Assembly (NCBI RefSeq): GCF_003054195.1
Contig: NZ_QBKP01000011.1
Coordinates: forward strand, 1-64,000
From: Gemmobacter caeni
Lineage (GTDB): Bacteria; Pseudomonadota; Alphaproteobacteria; Rhodobacterales; Rhodobacteraceae
Direction of reading: 5' to 3'
Length of the DNA stretch: 64,000 nucleotides
Positions 34,877 through 43,709 of the stretch are shown piece by piece; position 1 is the first letter of the stretch, and the number at the start of each line of letters is the position of its first letter. Both the position numbers and the translations under genes were made by a program. Below the pieces are notes generated by a model, which worked only from the letters and a program-made list of their open reading frames with translations, did not search any database and had not been told where the DNA came from.

Positions 34877-35773
34877 ATGGCTAAGATCGCGCTGCTTGAC
34901 GGCGGTATGGGGCAAGAGCTTGTGGCGCGTTCGGGGGACGAGCCGACCCCGCTGTGGGCCACGCGGGTGATGCTGGACCATCCGGGTCTGGTGCGGGCCA
35001 TCCACGACGATTACTTCGCCGCCGGGGCTACCATCGCCACCACCAATACCTATGCCATCCACCACGACCGGCTGGAACGTTTCGGGCTGGATGGTCAGTT
35101 CGCCGCCCTCCACTTGGCGGCGCTGGAGGCGGCAGAGGCCGCCCGCGCCGCGCATGGGTCCGGGCGGATCGCCGGGTCCATCGGCCCGCTGGTCGCCACC
35201 TACCGCGACGACGTGGTCCTGCCTGTGGACGAGGCCGCGCCGAAAGTGGCCGAGATCGCGCATCTTCTGGCCCCGAAGGTGGATTTCATCCTGCTGGAAA
35301 CGCTGTCGACCGTGGCACAGGCCGAAGGGGCGCTGAAAGGCGCGGTGCAGGCGGGCAAGCCGGTGTGGTTGTCGGTTTCGGTCCATGATCGCCAAGGCGA
35401 CCGCCTGCGTTCGGGGGAGCCACTGGCTGATCTGGCGCCGCTGGTGGCGCACTATGGTCCGGCTGCCGTCCTGGCCAATTGCTCCGTCCCCGAGGCGATG
35501 GGCGACGCGCTTGCAGTACTGGGCAGCTTTGGCCTGCCCTTCGGCGCCTATGCCAACGGCTTTACCCATATCTCTGACGGGTTTCTGGAGGATGCGCCGA
35601 CGGTGGCGGCACTGACTCACCGCCATGACCTGACGCCCGAGAAATATGCCGATTTCGCAATGGGCTGGGTGGGGCAGGGTGCCAGCATCGTGGGCGGCTG
35701 CTGTGACGTCGGCCCCGCGCATATTGCCGAGCTTGCACGCCGCCTGCGCGAGGCCGGTCACGAGATCGTCTGA
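34877..35773 (+). CDS. Homocysteine S-methyltransferase family protein
   Basis: This 298-aa TIM-barrel enzyme has N-terminal LLDGGMGQEL, TNTYAIHHDRL and GSIGPL, and the zinc ligands Cys in LANCSVPEAM and the Cys pair in IVGGCCDVGP. This set defines the Pfam S-methyl_trans family (MmuM, BHMT), which makes methionine from homocysteine with S-methylmethionine, betaine or a similar donor. The donor is not evident. It is coupled to the RluA gene by a TGATG overlap. Confidence 0.85.
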   Translation: MAKIALLDGGMGQELVARSGDEPTPLWATRVMLDHPGLVRAIHDDYFAAGATIATTNTYAIHHDRLERFGLDGQFAALHLAALEAAEAARAAHGSGRIAGSIGPLVATYRDDVVLPVDEAAPKVAEIAHLLAPKVDFILLETLSTVAQAEGALKGAVQAGKPVWLSVSVHDRQGDRLRSGEPLADLAPLVAHYGPAAVLANCSVPEAMGDALAVLGSFGLPFGAYANGFTHISDGFLEDAPTVAALTHRHDLTPEKYADFAMGWVGQGASIVGGCCDVGPAHIAELARRLREAGHEIV

Positions 35774-36423
35774 TGCCGCCCTATGAATACAACCCGCCCG
35801 ATGTGCCGCTGTCGATTCTGCACCATGACAGTGCCATTCTGATCGTGGACAAGCCGGCGGGTCTGCTTTCGGTGCCGGGAAAAGATCCCGGCAAGGAAGA
35901 TTGCCTGATCGGGCGCCTGCGCCGGGTCTTTCCCGAGGTGCTGTTGGTACATCGGCTGGATTGTGACACGTCGGGCGTCATGGTCTTTGCGCTGAACAAG
36001 GCGGCACAGGGCAATCTGGGCCAGCAGTTCGAAAAGCGGCAGACGAAGAAAGTCTATATGGCGCGGCTCTGGGGCCATCTGGAGCCGAAAGAGGGCACCG
36101 TGGACCTGCCGCTGTGTGTGGACTGGCCGAACCGCCCGCGGCAGCATGTGAACCACGAACAGGGCAAGCCTGCGATCACAGACTGGCGCGTGCAGCGCCA
36201 TGACGGCAAGACCACCCGCGTGCGGCTGATGCCGCAGACCGGGCGCAGCCATCAGTTGCGCGTGCACATGCTGGAGCTTGGCCACCCCATTCTGGGCGAC
36301 CCGATCTATGCCACGGGCGAGGCACTGGATTATCCGCGTATGATGCTGCACGCCGAAAGCCTGCGCATTCGTCACCCGGAAACCGGGAAAAGCCAGACCT
36401 TCAGCGCGCCCGTTCCGTTCTAG
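35773..36423 (+). CDS. RluA-family pseudouridine synthase
   Basis: This 216-aa enzyme has VDKPAGLLSVPGK, the catalytic HRLDCDTSGVMVFA (Asp is the nucleophile), KVYMARLWG and PQTGRSHQLRVHM with LGDPIYA. It has no S4 domain, as in RluA, which modifies 23S rRNA U746 and some tRNAs at position 32. Its stop codon is separated by 1 bp from the convergent YqjE-like gene. Confidence 0.88.
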   Translation: MPPYEYNPPDVPLSILHHDSAILIVDKPAGLLSVPGKDPGKEDCLIGRLRRVFPEVLLVHRLDCDTSGVMVFALNKAAQGNLGQQFEKRQTKKVYMARLWGHLEPKEGTVDLPLCVDWPNRPRQHVNHEQGKPAITDWRVQRHDGKTTRVRLMPQTGRSHQLRVHMLELGHPILGDPIYATGEALDYPRMMLHAESLRIRHPETGKSQTFSAPVPF

Positions 36424-36424
36424 T

Positions 36425-36841
36425 CTAGCGCCGCAACTTCAGCGCCAGCAACAGACCGGCAATGAAAGCCCCGCCAACGGTTGCCATCGGCGCTTTGGCA
36501 AGCACATCGGCGCCGGTGCCCATCAGGGCCGCCATTTCCGCCTGTCGCATCTGCAATTCGGCTTCGGCCCGCCGGAGACGCCGGTTCCTGCCGCGCAGGG
36601 TTGCCATCAGGGCCGTGGCAAGCGCGAGGATCAGAAAGCCCGCCGACATCAGCAGCGAAGCGATGATCGGCCCCTGCCAATGGGCGAGGCCAAGCCAGGC
36701 TGCGGCGGCAAGAAACCCCAGCGCGACGAGCGCCAGAAGCCCGGCCAGAATCAGCAGGGCCGCGCGGCGCAGCGCGTGAGATGCCTGCGCCGCCGCATTG
36801 GCCGAAGCCGCCCCGGCGGCGAGCCGCAACAATCCCAGCAT
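36425..36841 (-). CDS. YqjE-like membrane protein (holin superfamily III fold)
   Basis: This 138-aa protein has two or three hydrophobic segments (about residues 28-52, 58-80 and 115-135) separated by a charged Arg/Glu helix (RRLRRAEAELQMRQAEM). It resembles the PF07332 group often called phage holin family, though here it is a chromosomal gene beside a DUF883 gene as in the yqjCDE order of enterics. The role is unknown. It overlaps the DUF883 gene by TGATG. Confidence 0.7.
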   Translation of the reverse strand: MLGLLRLAAGAASANAAAQASHALRRAALLILAGLLALVALGFLAAAAWLGLAHWQGPIIASLLMSAGFLILALATALMATLRGRNRRLRRAEAELQMRQAEMAALMGTGADVLAKAPMATVGGAFIAGLLLALKLRR

Positions 36842-37233
36842 CAGCGACGGCCCAGCAACAGGCCGAGGAAAAGGCCTGCCAGCGCGGCGATCCCGGCGGA
36901 TTTGAGCGGATGGGCGCGGATCTCGTCTTCCAGATCAGCCAGACCCTGTTCGGCCTGAGCCTTTGCGGCGCGGCCCTGCTCTGCCAGCTTCGACGCCGCT
37001 GCCTCGCCCTTGGCACGCAGTTTATCGGCTTCTTCCTTTACCACCTCGCCGACGGCGGCCCCCTGAGCCACACCAAAATCGGCAAGGGTCTGGGCGATGC
37101 GGGCAAGATCGTTCCGCAGATCGGCGATCTGGCCTTCCAGCCGGGCGCGTTCCGACCCGGCCAGCGCATCTTCGGCGCTGGTGGCGGCTTCGTTCACGGC
37201 ATTGGCGGCGGCTTGGGCGGGGTTACGGGCCAT
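36841..37233 (-). CDS. DUF883 (ElaB/YqjD-like) membrane-anchored protein
   Basis: This 130-aa protein is a long charged helix (about residues 25-105, Ala/Glu/Lys-rich) ending in one TM helix with a glycine motif (IAALAGLFLGLLLGRR). This is the ElaB/YqjD pattern, whose members sit on the inner membrane and bind ribosomes in stationary phase in E. coli. The ATG at 37233 follows GGAGCCAGCC on the minus strand. It overlaps the AI-2E family gene by 11 bp, so the three genes form one operon. Confidence 0.8.
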   Translation of the reverse strand: MARNPAQAAANAVNEAATSAEDALAGSERARLEGQIADLRNDLARIAQTLADFGVAQGAAVGEVVKEEADKLRAKGEAAASKLAEQGRAAKAQAEQGLADLEDEIRAHPLKSAGIAALAGLFLGLLLGRR

Positions 37234-39202
37234 GGCTGGCTCCTTCTGCTGAAACATCTGGTATGCCCACGCTGATCTTGCGATTGCGCGGGCGCGATCT
37301 GGCGCGCGCCGTTTCGGGCAGGGCGCGCGCCTCTTCCTGAGAAACGGCTCCGGCGACGGCTGGTTCCATTGCAGTGGCGACAAAATCGGCGCCGATCTCC
37401 TCCGCCTCCCGCAGTTTTGCGGGATCGACCTTTTCAATGATGCGCCAGCCTGCCTCCGGCGAAGGCGTGGTGTCCGGCATCTGCCAGAGAACCACACCCA
37501 CGCGCAGGCGCGGATGCGCCCGCTTCAGCCGTCGCACATGCAGAAGCGATGCGCGCGAAGGGGCGGGGTCCAGAAAACACAGGATCACGCAATCCTGCGC
37601 GCCTGGGTCCAGCGCCTGCAGGCGGGCGGGCGAAAGATCGCTGTGCGGGTGGTGGCGGGCATCGGCCCCCTCTGCTGCCAGCGCCTGTGCCAGCATCGCC
37701 GCAGAGACATCGTCCAGCGCCGAACGCCCGCCGATGCACAGGATGCGGCGACCTTCGGCGGGCAGCGGTTCTGTCTCCGCGCGGGCCTCGTCCAGCTCTT
37801 CGTCGATGACGACATGCAGATCGCCGATCATCGTCATCGCCACACGCGCCAGCCGTACTTCCTGTTCCCCGGACAAGACGCCGCGCGACCAGTCTGCCTG
37901 CGCCATCATCAGGGCTGGCAGGCCGACATCGCGGTAGTAATCGGCCAGCCAGTCCTGCTCCAGCGCCTCTTCGGCGCGGAAGGTTGCCTCGATGGCGTCG
38001 CCCGCCAGCCAGCGCTGGTAAAGCCGGGCGTGGGGGGCCAGAACGGGTTCATCCCCGAACAGGATGTCGAACAGCTCGAATTGCGGGATGTGGCGGCCCA
38101 GCACGACCAGGCACACGGTCAGGGGGGTCGACAGCACCAGCCCCAGCGGTCCCCAGATCCAGGTCCAGAAGATCGCGCTGACGATAATGGCCAGAGGCGA
38201 CACGCCGGTGCGCGACCCGTAAAGCCATGGCTCGATGACATTCGAGGTAATCAGCTCCACCGCGATGAACAGCGCGGCGGTCCACAACAGCGCCGACCAT
38301 TCAGGGCTGACCGCGAAGGCCAGAAACAGCGGGAAGGCGGCGGAGAGGATCGAGCCGATATAGGGCACGAACCGCAAGACCAGCGTCAGCAGCCCCCAAA
38401 GCAGGGCATTGGGCACGCCGATCAGCCAAAGCCCGATCCCGATGGGCAGGGCGTAGATGATGTTCACAAGCAACTGGATCAGCAGGTAGCTGGCGACGCG
38501 CGATCCGGCATCCTCCAGTACCTGCGTTGTACGGTGCAGGTCGTTGGAGCCGATCAGCCGGATGAATCGGTCGCGCAGTTCCTCGCGCTCCAGTAGCATG
38601 AAAACCACGACGACGATAACGAGGCCGGTGGTGGCGATCGGGCTGACGAGGGGGAGCACTAGATCCTGCAACATGGCGACCGGGCTTTGCGGCTCTACCA
38701 CCTCGACCTTCAGGGGTTTGCGGTCAGCGGTTTCGGCGGTCGTATCACCCGGCAGTGCCGTGCTGATTTCGGCGTTGATGGCCGTCACCATGCCGGTCAC
38801 GCGTCCGATGATGCCGTGGCGATCCCCCTCTGCCTGCAATCCCTCCAGCTTGGTGATGATATTGGCCTGAAATTCCGGCAGATTACGCGCCAGAGTCGAT
38901 AACTGGCTGGCCACGACCAGCGAGAAGGCCCCGATCAGGGTAAAAGCCAGAAACACCACGAGCAGAACCGAGGCCGTGAGCGGCACGCCCCGGCGCCGGA
39001 TGCGGTTGACAAGGGGCGACAGCGCGAAGGTCAGAAGGACGGCAATGGCAAGCGGCAGAAAAACCGCCTGTCCGACGTACAGCACCGCTGCGACCGCGGT
39101 GATGGTGGCCAGGCCGGGCAGGGTAATCCTGCGGGCCTGGGGCACCTCTTCCGCGTCTGACGGTGGCGTGGCCGCGGCAAGCCGCAGCGCGGTATTCGGC
39201 AT
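37223..39202 (-). CDS. AI-2E (PerM) family transporter with a long soluble C-terminal domain
   Basis: This protein of about 659 aa has the AI-2E/PerM membrane domain in residues 25-375 with eight TM helices and the family motif LWGLLTLVLRFVPYIGSILSAAFP (key part RFVPYIG) and FWTWIWGPLGLVLSTPLTVCLVVLGRH. Family members are usually 330-400 aa. Here another 270 residues follow, with RILCIGGRSALDDVSAAMLAQAL, CVILCFLDPAP and RVGVVLWQMPDT, which read as an alpha/beta (Rossmann-like) domain. The start MPNTAL at 39202 is chosen from two close ATGs. The transported solute is unknown. Confidence 0.8.
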   Translation of the reverse strand: MPNTALRLAAATPPSDAEEVPQARRITLPGLATITAVAAVLYVGQAVFLPLAIAVLLTFALSPLVNRIRRRGVPLTASVLLVVFLAFTLIGAFSLVVASQLSTLARNLPEFQANIITKLEGLQAEGDRHGIIGRVTGMVTAINAEISTALPGDTTAETADRKPLKVEVVEPQSPVAMLQDLVLPLVSPIATTGLVIVVVVFMLLEREELRDRFIRLIGSNDLHRTTQVLEDAGSRVASYLLIQLLVNIIYALPIGIGLWLIGVPNALLWGLLTLVLRFVPYIGSILSAAFPLFLAFAVSPEWSALLWTAALFIAVELITSNVIEPWLYGSRTGVSPLAIIVSAIFWTWIWGPLGLVLSTPLTVCLVVLGRHIPQFELFDILFGDEPVLAPHARLYQRWLAGDAIEATFRAEEALEQDWLADYYRDVGLPALMMAQADWSRGVLSGEQEVRLARVAMTMIGDLHVVIDEELDEARAETEPLPAEGRRILCIGGRSALDDVSAAMLAQALAAEGADARHHPHSDLSPARLQALDPGAQDCVILCFLDPAPSRASLLHVRRLKRAHPRLRVGVVLWQMPDTTPSPEAGWRIIEKVDPAKLREAEEIGADFVATAMEPAVAGAVSQEEARALPETARARSRPRNRKISVGIPDVSAEGASHGP

Positions 39203-39276
39203 GGGGCACCTGAAAGACAACGGCTACCAGTCTCAACGCCGAGGCTGGCGCGGTGGTTCCCGTTCGTCAAGCGCCG

Positions 39277-41253
39277 TCAGAGCGTCAGCGCCACCTTGCG
39301 CCCCTCGTGCAAGGCATAAGCCGCCAGACGCGGTGCGGCGCAATCGCCGATCCGGTGCAGGCGTTTCCCCGGCAGGGCTTCGGGGAAAGGATCGAAGGCG
39401 ATATTGGTTGTCGCCATCACAAGGGCCGAGGCGGGCAGAGTGACTTCGGCCCCGGTCAGCAGGCTGCGGATCGTCGCGCCGTTGCCGTGCCAGCGGGCGA
39501 TGACGTGTTCGGTATGGAACTCTGCCCCCGCCCGCGCCAGCCGTGCCCGCGCCGGGCCATCGGCGGAGGTGCGGGTGACCTCTTTCCCGACATAGGCATC
39601 GGGGGTGACAAGGATTACCTTCTTCCCCTGTTCCGCCAGCGCCAGCGCCGTACCGACCCCGCGCCAGTTTCCGCCCTCGTCATACAGCATCACCGTATCC
39701 CCGAGCCGCGCCTCACGCCGCATCACCTCTTCCGGGGACCAGACATGGCCCGCCTCCAGCCCCGGCAACTGTGGCTCTGCCGGAAGCCAGCGCTGCCGCG
39801 CATCGGTGTCGGGCAGCGAGCCGGTGGCAAGGATCACCTCGGTCGCCGGATGGGCGGCAAGGTCATCCTCGTCCAGATAGGTGTTCAGCCGCAGGCGCAC
39901 GCCCAGTCGTTCGAACTGGCGTTCATACCACTCCATCAGGTCAAGGATCTGCGCCCGGCGCGGCTGCATTCCGGCAAGCCGGAACTGCCCCCCGATCTGG
40001 CCGGAGGCCTCAACGATTTCGACCCGGTGGCCACGCTCTGCCGCCGCCCGCGCGGCTTCCAGCCCCGCCGGACCGGCGCCGACCACCAGAACGTCGCGCG
40101 GCGTCTCTGCCGGGGTGAAGCGGTCGCCGCCCCATTCGAACTCGCGTCCCGCGGAAGGGTTGATGAGGCAGGAAATCCAGTAGTCCCGTGACCGCCGCCC
40201 CCAGCACATCTGGTTGCAGGAAATGCAGCCCCGCACATCACTCGCCCGTCCCTCGGCTGTCTTGCGCGCCAGATGCGGGTCGGCGATCTGACCGCGCACG
40301 ATGGACACCAGATCAGCCTGCCCGGAGGCGATGACCGATTCCGCATTGTCCGGTGTGCGGATATGCGCCTCCGACGTGATTTTGGCGTGTTTCACCAGTG
40401 ATTTCAGTTGCTCGGTGACCGGCGCGGTCATCTTGTCGGCGAAGAAGAAAGTCGGGATCAGCCGTTCGAAATCCAGATAGCCGCCATGGCCGACGGTAAC
40501 GTAATCGACATGGCCGGTCGCATCATGCAGGGCGATGATCTCGCACAGCGCTTCGTTCGACAGCGTGACGCTGTGGGCGTCGGAACTCGACACCGCAAGC
40601 CCGATGATGAAATCCTCGCCACAGGCACGGCGGATATTCTCGATCACCAGCCGCGACAGGCGGGTGCGGTTTTCAAGGCTGCCGCCCCATTTGTCATCAC
40701 GGGTATTGGACCATGGCGTCCAGAACTGATCGAGCAGCGAGTGATAGGCTGCCCAGACCTCCACCCCCTGAAAGCCCGCTTTCTGACAGCGGAGCGCGGC
40801 GGCGGTATGGGCCACGATGATCTCTTCGATCTCTGTCTCCGTCATGCGGTGCGAGCCGTCACTGTCGTGATAGCTCGGCCCGCCCGACGGAGACCAGTGC
40901 GGCGAAAAACTCAGGTCGGAATCGCCATGCGCCCCGACATGGTAAAGCTGTTGCAGGATCACGGAGCCCGCAGCCTTCACGTCCTCAGTGATGCGGCGGA
41001 ACGGGGCAATGACCTCGTCCGAGTCATGCAGGAAATTACCGCGTGTCAGCACCCCGGTGCGATGCAGCGGCACCGGCTCGCACACGATCATCGCGGCGCC
41101 GCCAAGCGCGCGTTCCAGCAGATAGCCATGGGTGCGCGGGCCGGGCAGGCCCATCTCGGCCATGTTGTTGGTATGGGCACCAAAGACGATGCGATTGCGC
41201 AGGGTCTGCCCCCGCAGGGTCAGCGGCGACATCAGGCGGGGGTGCTGGGTCAT
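39277..41253 (-). CDS. NADH:flavin oxidoreductase / dienoyl-CoA reductase-like iron-sulfur flavoprotein
   Basis: This 658-aa protein has an N-terminal old-yellow-enzyme TIM barrel (LMSPLTLRGQTLRNRIVFGAH, key part RNRIVFGAHTNN), with the 4Fe-4S loop Cys-x2-Cys-x3-Cys-x11-Cys (CISCNQMC...SC) near residues 340-360. It is followed by FAD-binding (VLVVGAGPAGLEAARAAAERGH, key part GAGPAGLEAA) and NAD-binding halves. This layout is shared by 2,4-dienoyl-CoA reductase, trimethylamine/dimethylamine dehydrogenase and N-methylproline demethylase. The Tyr/His pattern at the barrel does not settle the substrate. It is monocistronic on the minus strand. Confidence 0.85.
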   Translation of the reverse strand: MTQHPRLMSPLTLRGQTLRNRIVFGAHTNNMAEMGLPGPRTHGYLLERALGGAAMIVCEPVPLHRTGVLTRGNFLHDSDEVIAPFRRITEDVKAAGSVILQQLYHVGAHGDSDLSFSPHWSPSGGPSYHDSDGSHRMTETEIEEIIVAHTAAALRCQKAGFQGVEVWAAYHSLLDQFWTPWSNTRDDKWGGSLENRTRLSRLVIENIRRACGEDFIIGLAVSSSDAHSVTLSNEALCEIIALHDATGHVDYVTVGHGGYLDFERLIPTFFFADKMTAPVTEQLKSLVKHAKITSEAHIRTPDNAESVIASGQADLVSIVRGQIADPHLARKTAEGRASDVRGCISCNQMCWGRRSRDYWISCLINPSAGREFEWGGDRFTPAETPRDVLVVGAGPAGLEAARAAAERGHRVEIVEASGQIGGQFRLAGMQPRRAQILDLMEWYERQFERLGVRLRLNTYLDEDDLAAHPATEVILATGSLPDTDARQRWLPAEPQLPGLEAGHVWSPEEVMRREARLGDTVMLYDEGGNWRGVGTALALAEQGKKVILVTPDAYVGKEVTRTSADGPARARLARAGAEFHTEHVIARWHGNGATIRSLLTGAEVTLPASALVMATTNIAFDPFPEALPGKRLHRIGDCAAPRLAAYALHEGRKVALTL

Positions 41254-41342
41254 AGCGTGGCTCCTTGGCTGGGATCAGCCTAGCCGCGCCGATTTCCGCC
41301 TGCGTCTGCCGGGGGCGACATCAGAAGGGCGCAAATGCGACC

Positions 41343-42020
41343 TTAGGACCGGAGGGCGGCCATTCCGCCGGTTTCCAGCGCCTGTGCCAGCAAGCCGACA
41401 GCCTCGGCCAGCCGCTCGTCAACGACATGCAGGTACTCGTGCCAGTCGTGCACACCCTCCAACTCCTTGTCGCCATCGGAAATCCCGCGCAGCGCGATCA
41501 GCGGCAGTTCAAAGCCCTGACAGGCCCGCAGCGCCGCCCAGGTTTCCATATCCACCATATCCTCGGGGATGGTCTGATAGGCGGCGCCCGAGACGACATT
41601 GGCGCCTGTCGACAAGCTCGCCTCCGGCACGCCCGGAATGCGCAGTGGCAGAGGCAGCGTGGCGGGCAGGCCCGACAGCGGGGTGATGCCCTTCGGAAAT
41701 CCCAGTGCCGATGCATCGATGTCGCGCCAGCTGACACTGCTGGCCTGATACACGCCCGTCTTGTGCAACCGCGCCGATCCGGCGGAGCCAAGCGAGACCA
41801 CCAGTTCCGGCAGCGCGTCCTGCGCCAGAAACACCCCCAGCGCGCGTGTCAGTGTCACTCCCGCCTCCACCGGACCGATGCCGCACAAAAGCGGACGGAA
41901 CAACCCGGCCAGATGCGGGCCATATTCCGCCTCGGCCGCCATCACGAACAGCACGTTGAGCCCGGCAATACGGGTCAGCTCGACAGTCTGGCCAGAGGGG
42001 CCGGGCAGGGGATGGATCAT
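41343..42020 (-). CDS. 5'-methylthioadenosine/S-adenosylhomocysteine nucleosidase-like protein
   Basis: This protein of about 225 aa belongs to the nucleoside phosphorylase superfamily: VLFVMAAEAEYGPHL, CGIGPVEAGVTLTRAL, LVVSLGSAGSA, VVSGAAYQTIPEDMVDMETWA (with the Glu of DMET) and ALRGISDGDKEL with the catalytic Asp. The ATG at 42020 (MIHPLPG) is used, although an in-frame TTG at 42077 could extend it. It splits MTA or SAH to adenine and a thioribose product. It is 57 bp downstream of the aldehyde dehydrogenase gene. Confidence 0.8.
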   Translation of the reverse strand: MIHPLPGPSGQTVELTRIAGLNVLFVMAAEAEYGPHLAGLFRPLLCGIGPVEAGVTLTRALGVFLAQDALPELVVSLGSAGSARLHKTGVYQASSVSWRDIDASALGFPKGITPLSGLPATLPLPLRIPGVPEASLSTGANVVSGAAYQTIPEDMVDMETWAALRACQGFELPLIALRGISDGDKELEGVHDWHEYLHVVDERLAEAVGLLAQALETGGMAALRS

Positions 42021-42077
42021 GGCAGGAACTTTCTGAAACGGCCCCCGGAAGGTGGCCGTTTCAACGCGCGCGGTCAA

Positions 42078-43523
42078 TCAGTCGGCGTCACTGTCCCAGC
42101 CGGAGATTGCCTTGACCTCAAGGAATTCCTCGATCCCCCAGTGACCACCCTCACGCGCGCGCCCCGAAGCCTTAACGCCCCCGAAAGGTGACCCGGCACC
42201 ACGCGACTTGCCGTTCATCTCGACCATGCCCGACCGCAGGCGCCGCGCGAGACGGTTGCGTCGCGCGCCATCGCCGCTTTGCACGTAATTGGTCAGGCCA
42301 TAGGGAGTGTCATTTGCAATGCGCACCGCATCCTCTTCGGTGTCGAAGGGGATGATGCTCAGCACCGGGCCAAAGATTTCCTCGCGCTCGATGGTCATGC
42401 CGGGGGTGACATCGGCAAAGACGGTGGGCTTGACGTAGAAGCCGCGGTTCAGATGCTCGGGCCGGCCAAGACCACCCGCGACCAGCCGCGCACCTTCCTC
42501 AATGCCCTTCTGGATATAGCCCTGAATCTGCTCCCACTGGCGTTTGTTCACCACCGGGCCGATGTGGCGGCCTTCGGCCGAAGCCGGGCCGACCTCGATC
42601 GAGGCCGCGACTTCCGCAGCCTTTTCCACTGTCCGGTCATAGATCGATCGTTCCACCAGCATGCGCGAGGGCGCGTTGCAGGACTGGCCCGAGTTGTTCA
42701 TCATGTGCCGCACGCCGCGTTCCACCGCCTTTTCATCGGCATCGGCGAAGATCAGATTGGCACCCTTGCCACCCAGTTCCAGCGTCACACGCTTCAGCGT
42801 CTCGGCAGCGGCCTTGCTGATGGCGCGGCCCGCACGGGTAGAGCCGGTGAAAGAGATCATCTCGACATCCGGGTGCTCCGACAGGCGGGTGCCCACACCC
42901 ATGCCATCACCGTTCACCAGGTTGAACACGCCCGCAGGCAGCCCTGCATCATGGCAGAATTCGGCGAACAGCATCGAGGACAGCGGCGCCTCTTCCGAGG
43001 GTTTCAGCACGCAGGTGCAACCCGCCAGCAGCGCCGGAATGACCTTGAGCGTGACCTGATTCATCGGCCAGTTCCACGGCGTGATCAGGCCGACGACGCC
43101 AATCGGTTCCAGCGCGATCCGGTCATTCGGCGCATGCGGTCCCAGCGGGCGCACCCATTCGAATTCGTCGAAGGCCGTCAGGAAGTTCGACAGGTGCCAC
43201 GGCAGGCAGGGCGCCTGACTTTCGCGTGCGAGTTTCATCGGCGCGCCCATTTCCATGCTGATCGCCTGCGCCATTTCCTCGGCGCGCTTTTCGTATTCGG
43301 CAAGGATCTTCGCCACATAGGCGCGACGCTCGGCCGGGGGGGTGACCGACCAGCCTTCAAAGGCGGTTTTCGCAGCAGCCACCGCGCGGTCGCAATCGGC
43401 CGCCGTGCCCAGCGAGATCACCGCACAGGGCTCTTCGGTGGACGGGTCGATGACCGCACAGTCATTGGGGGCCAGCGGGGCGACCCAGCCGCCATTGATA
43501 TAGAAGTCGCGTTTCTCGATCAT
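42078..43523 (-). CDS. NAD-dependent aldehyde dehydrogenase
   Basis: This 481-aa ALDH has all superfamily motifs: PWNWPMNQVTLKVIPALLAGCT (key part PWNWP), ISFTGSTRAG, ELGGKGANLIFADAD with the general-base Glu, catalytic Cys282 in NNSGQSCNAPSR, and EEIFGPVLSIIPF. It oxidises an aldehyde to an acid with NAD(P). The substrate is not visible and no pathway genes adjoin it. Confidence 0.9.
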   Translation of the reverse strand: MIEKRDFYINGGWVAPLAPNDCAVIDPSTEEPCAVISLGTAADCDRAVAAAKTAFEGWSVTPPAERRAYVAKILAEYEKRAEEMAQAISMEMGAPMKLARESQAPCLPWHLSNFLTAFDEFEWVRPLGPHAPNDRIALEPIGVVGLITPWNWPMNQVTLKVIPALLAGCTCVLKPSEEAPLSSMLFAEFCHDAGLPAGVFNLVNGDGMGVGTRLSEHPDVEMISFTGSTRAGRAISKAAAETLKRVTLELGGKGANLIFADADEKAVERGVRHMMNNSGQSCNAPSRMLVERSIYDRTVEKAAEVAASIEVGPASAEGRHIGPVVNKRQWEQIQGYIQKGIEEGARLVAGGLGRPEHLNRGFYVKPTVFADVTPGMTIEREEIFGPVLSIIPFDTEEDAVRIANDTPYGLTNYVQSGDGARRNRLARRLRSGMVEMNGKSRGAGSPFGGVKASGRAREGGHWGIEEFLEVKAISGWDSDAD

Positions 43524-43709
43524 CGTATCCTCCGGGTGGTCGCCGCGATCATAGGCCGGGCGCGCGGATCAGCAAGGAAAATTTGATCAAATCATCCAGT
43601 GCCCTTCGCGCCAGTCTAGCAGGCCACCCGGCGGGCGAAAGCCCCGGCGCGACAAATCCTGTCGCTCGCAGGGTTTTGCACCGGGCTGCGCGGGCTGATA
43701 GGAAGGGCC

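Noticed and set aside
42021-42077. TTG start for the MTA/SAH nucleosidase
   Set aside because: The extension carries no family sequence, and ATG 42020 gives a normal length. It remains possible.
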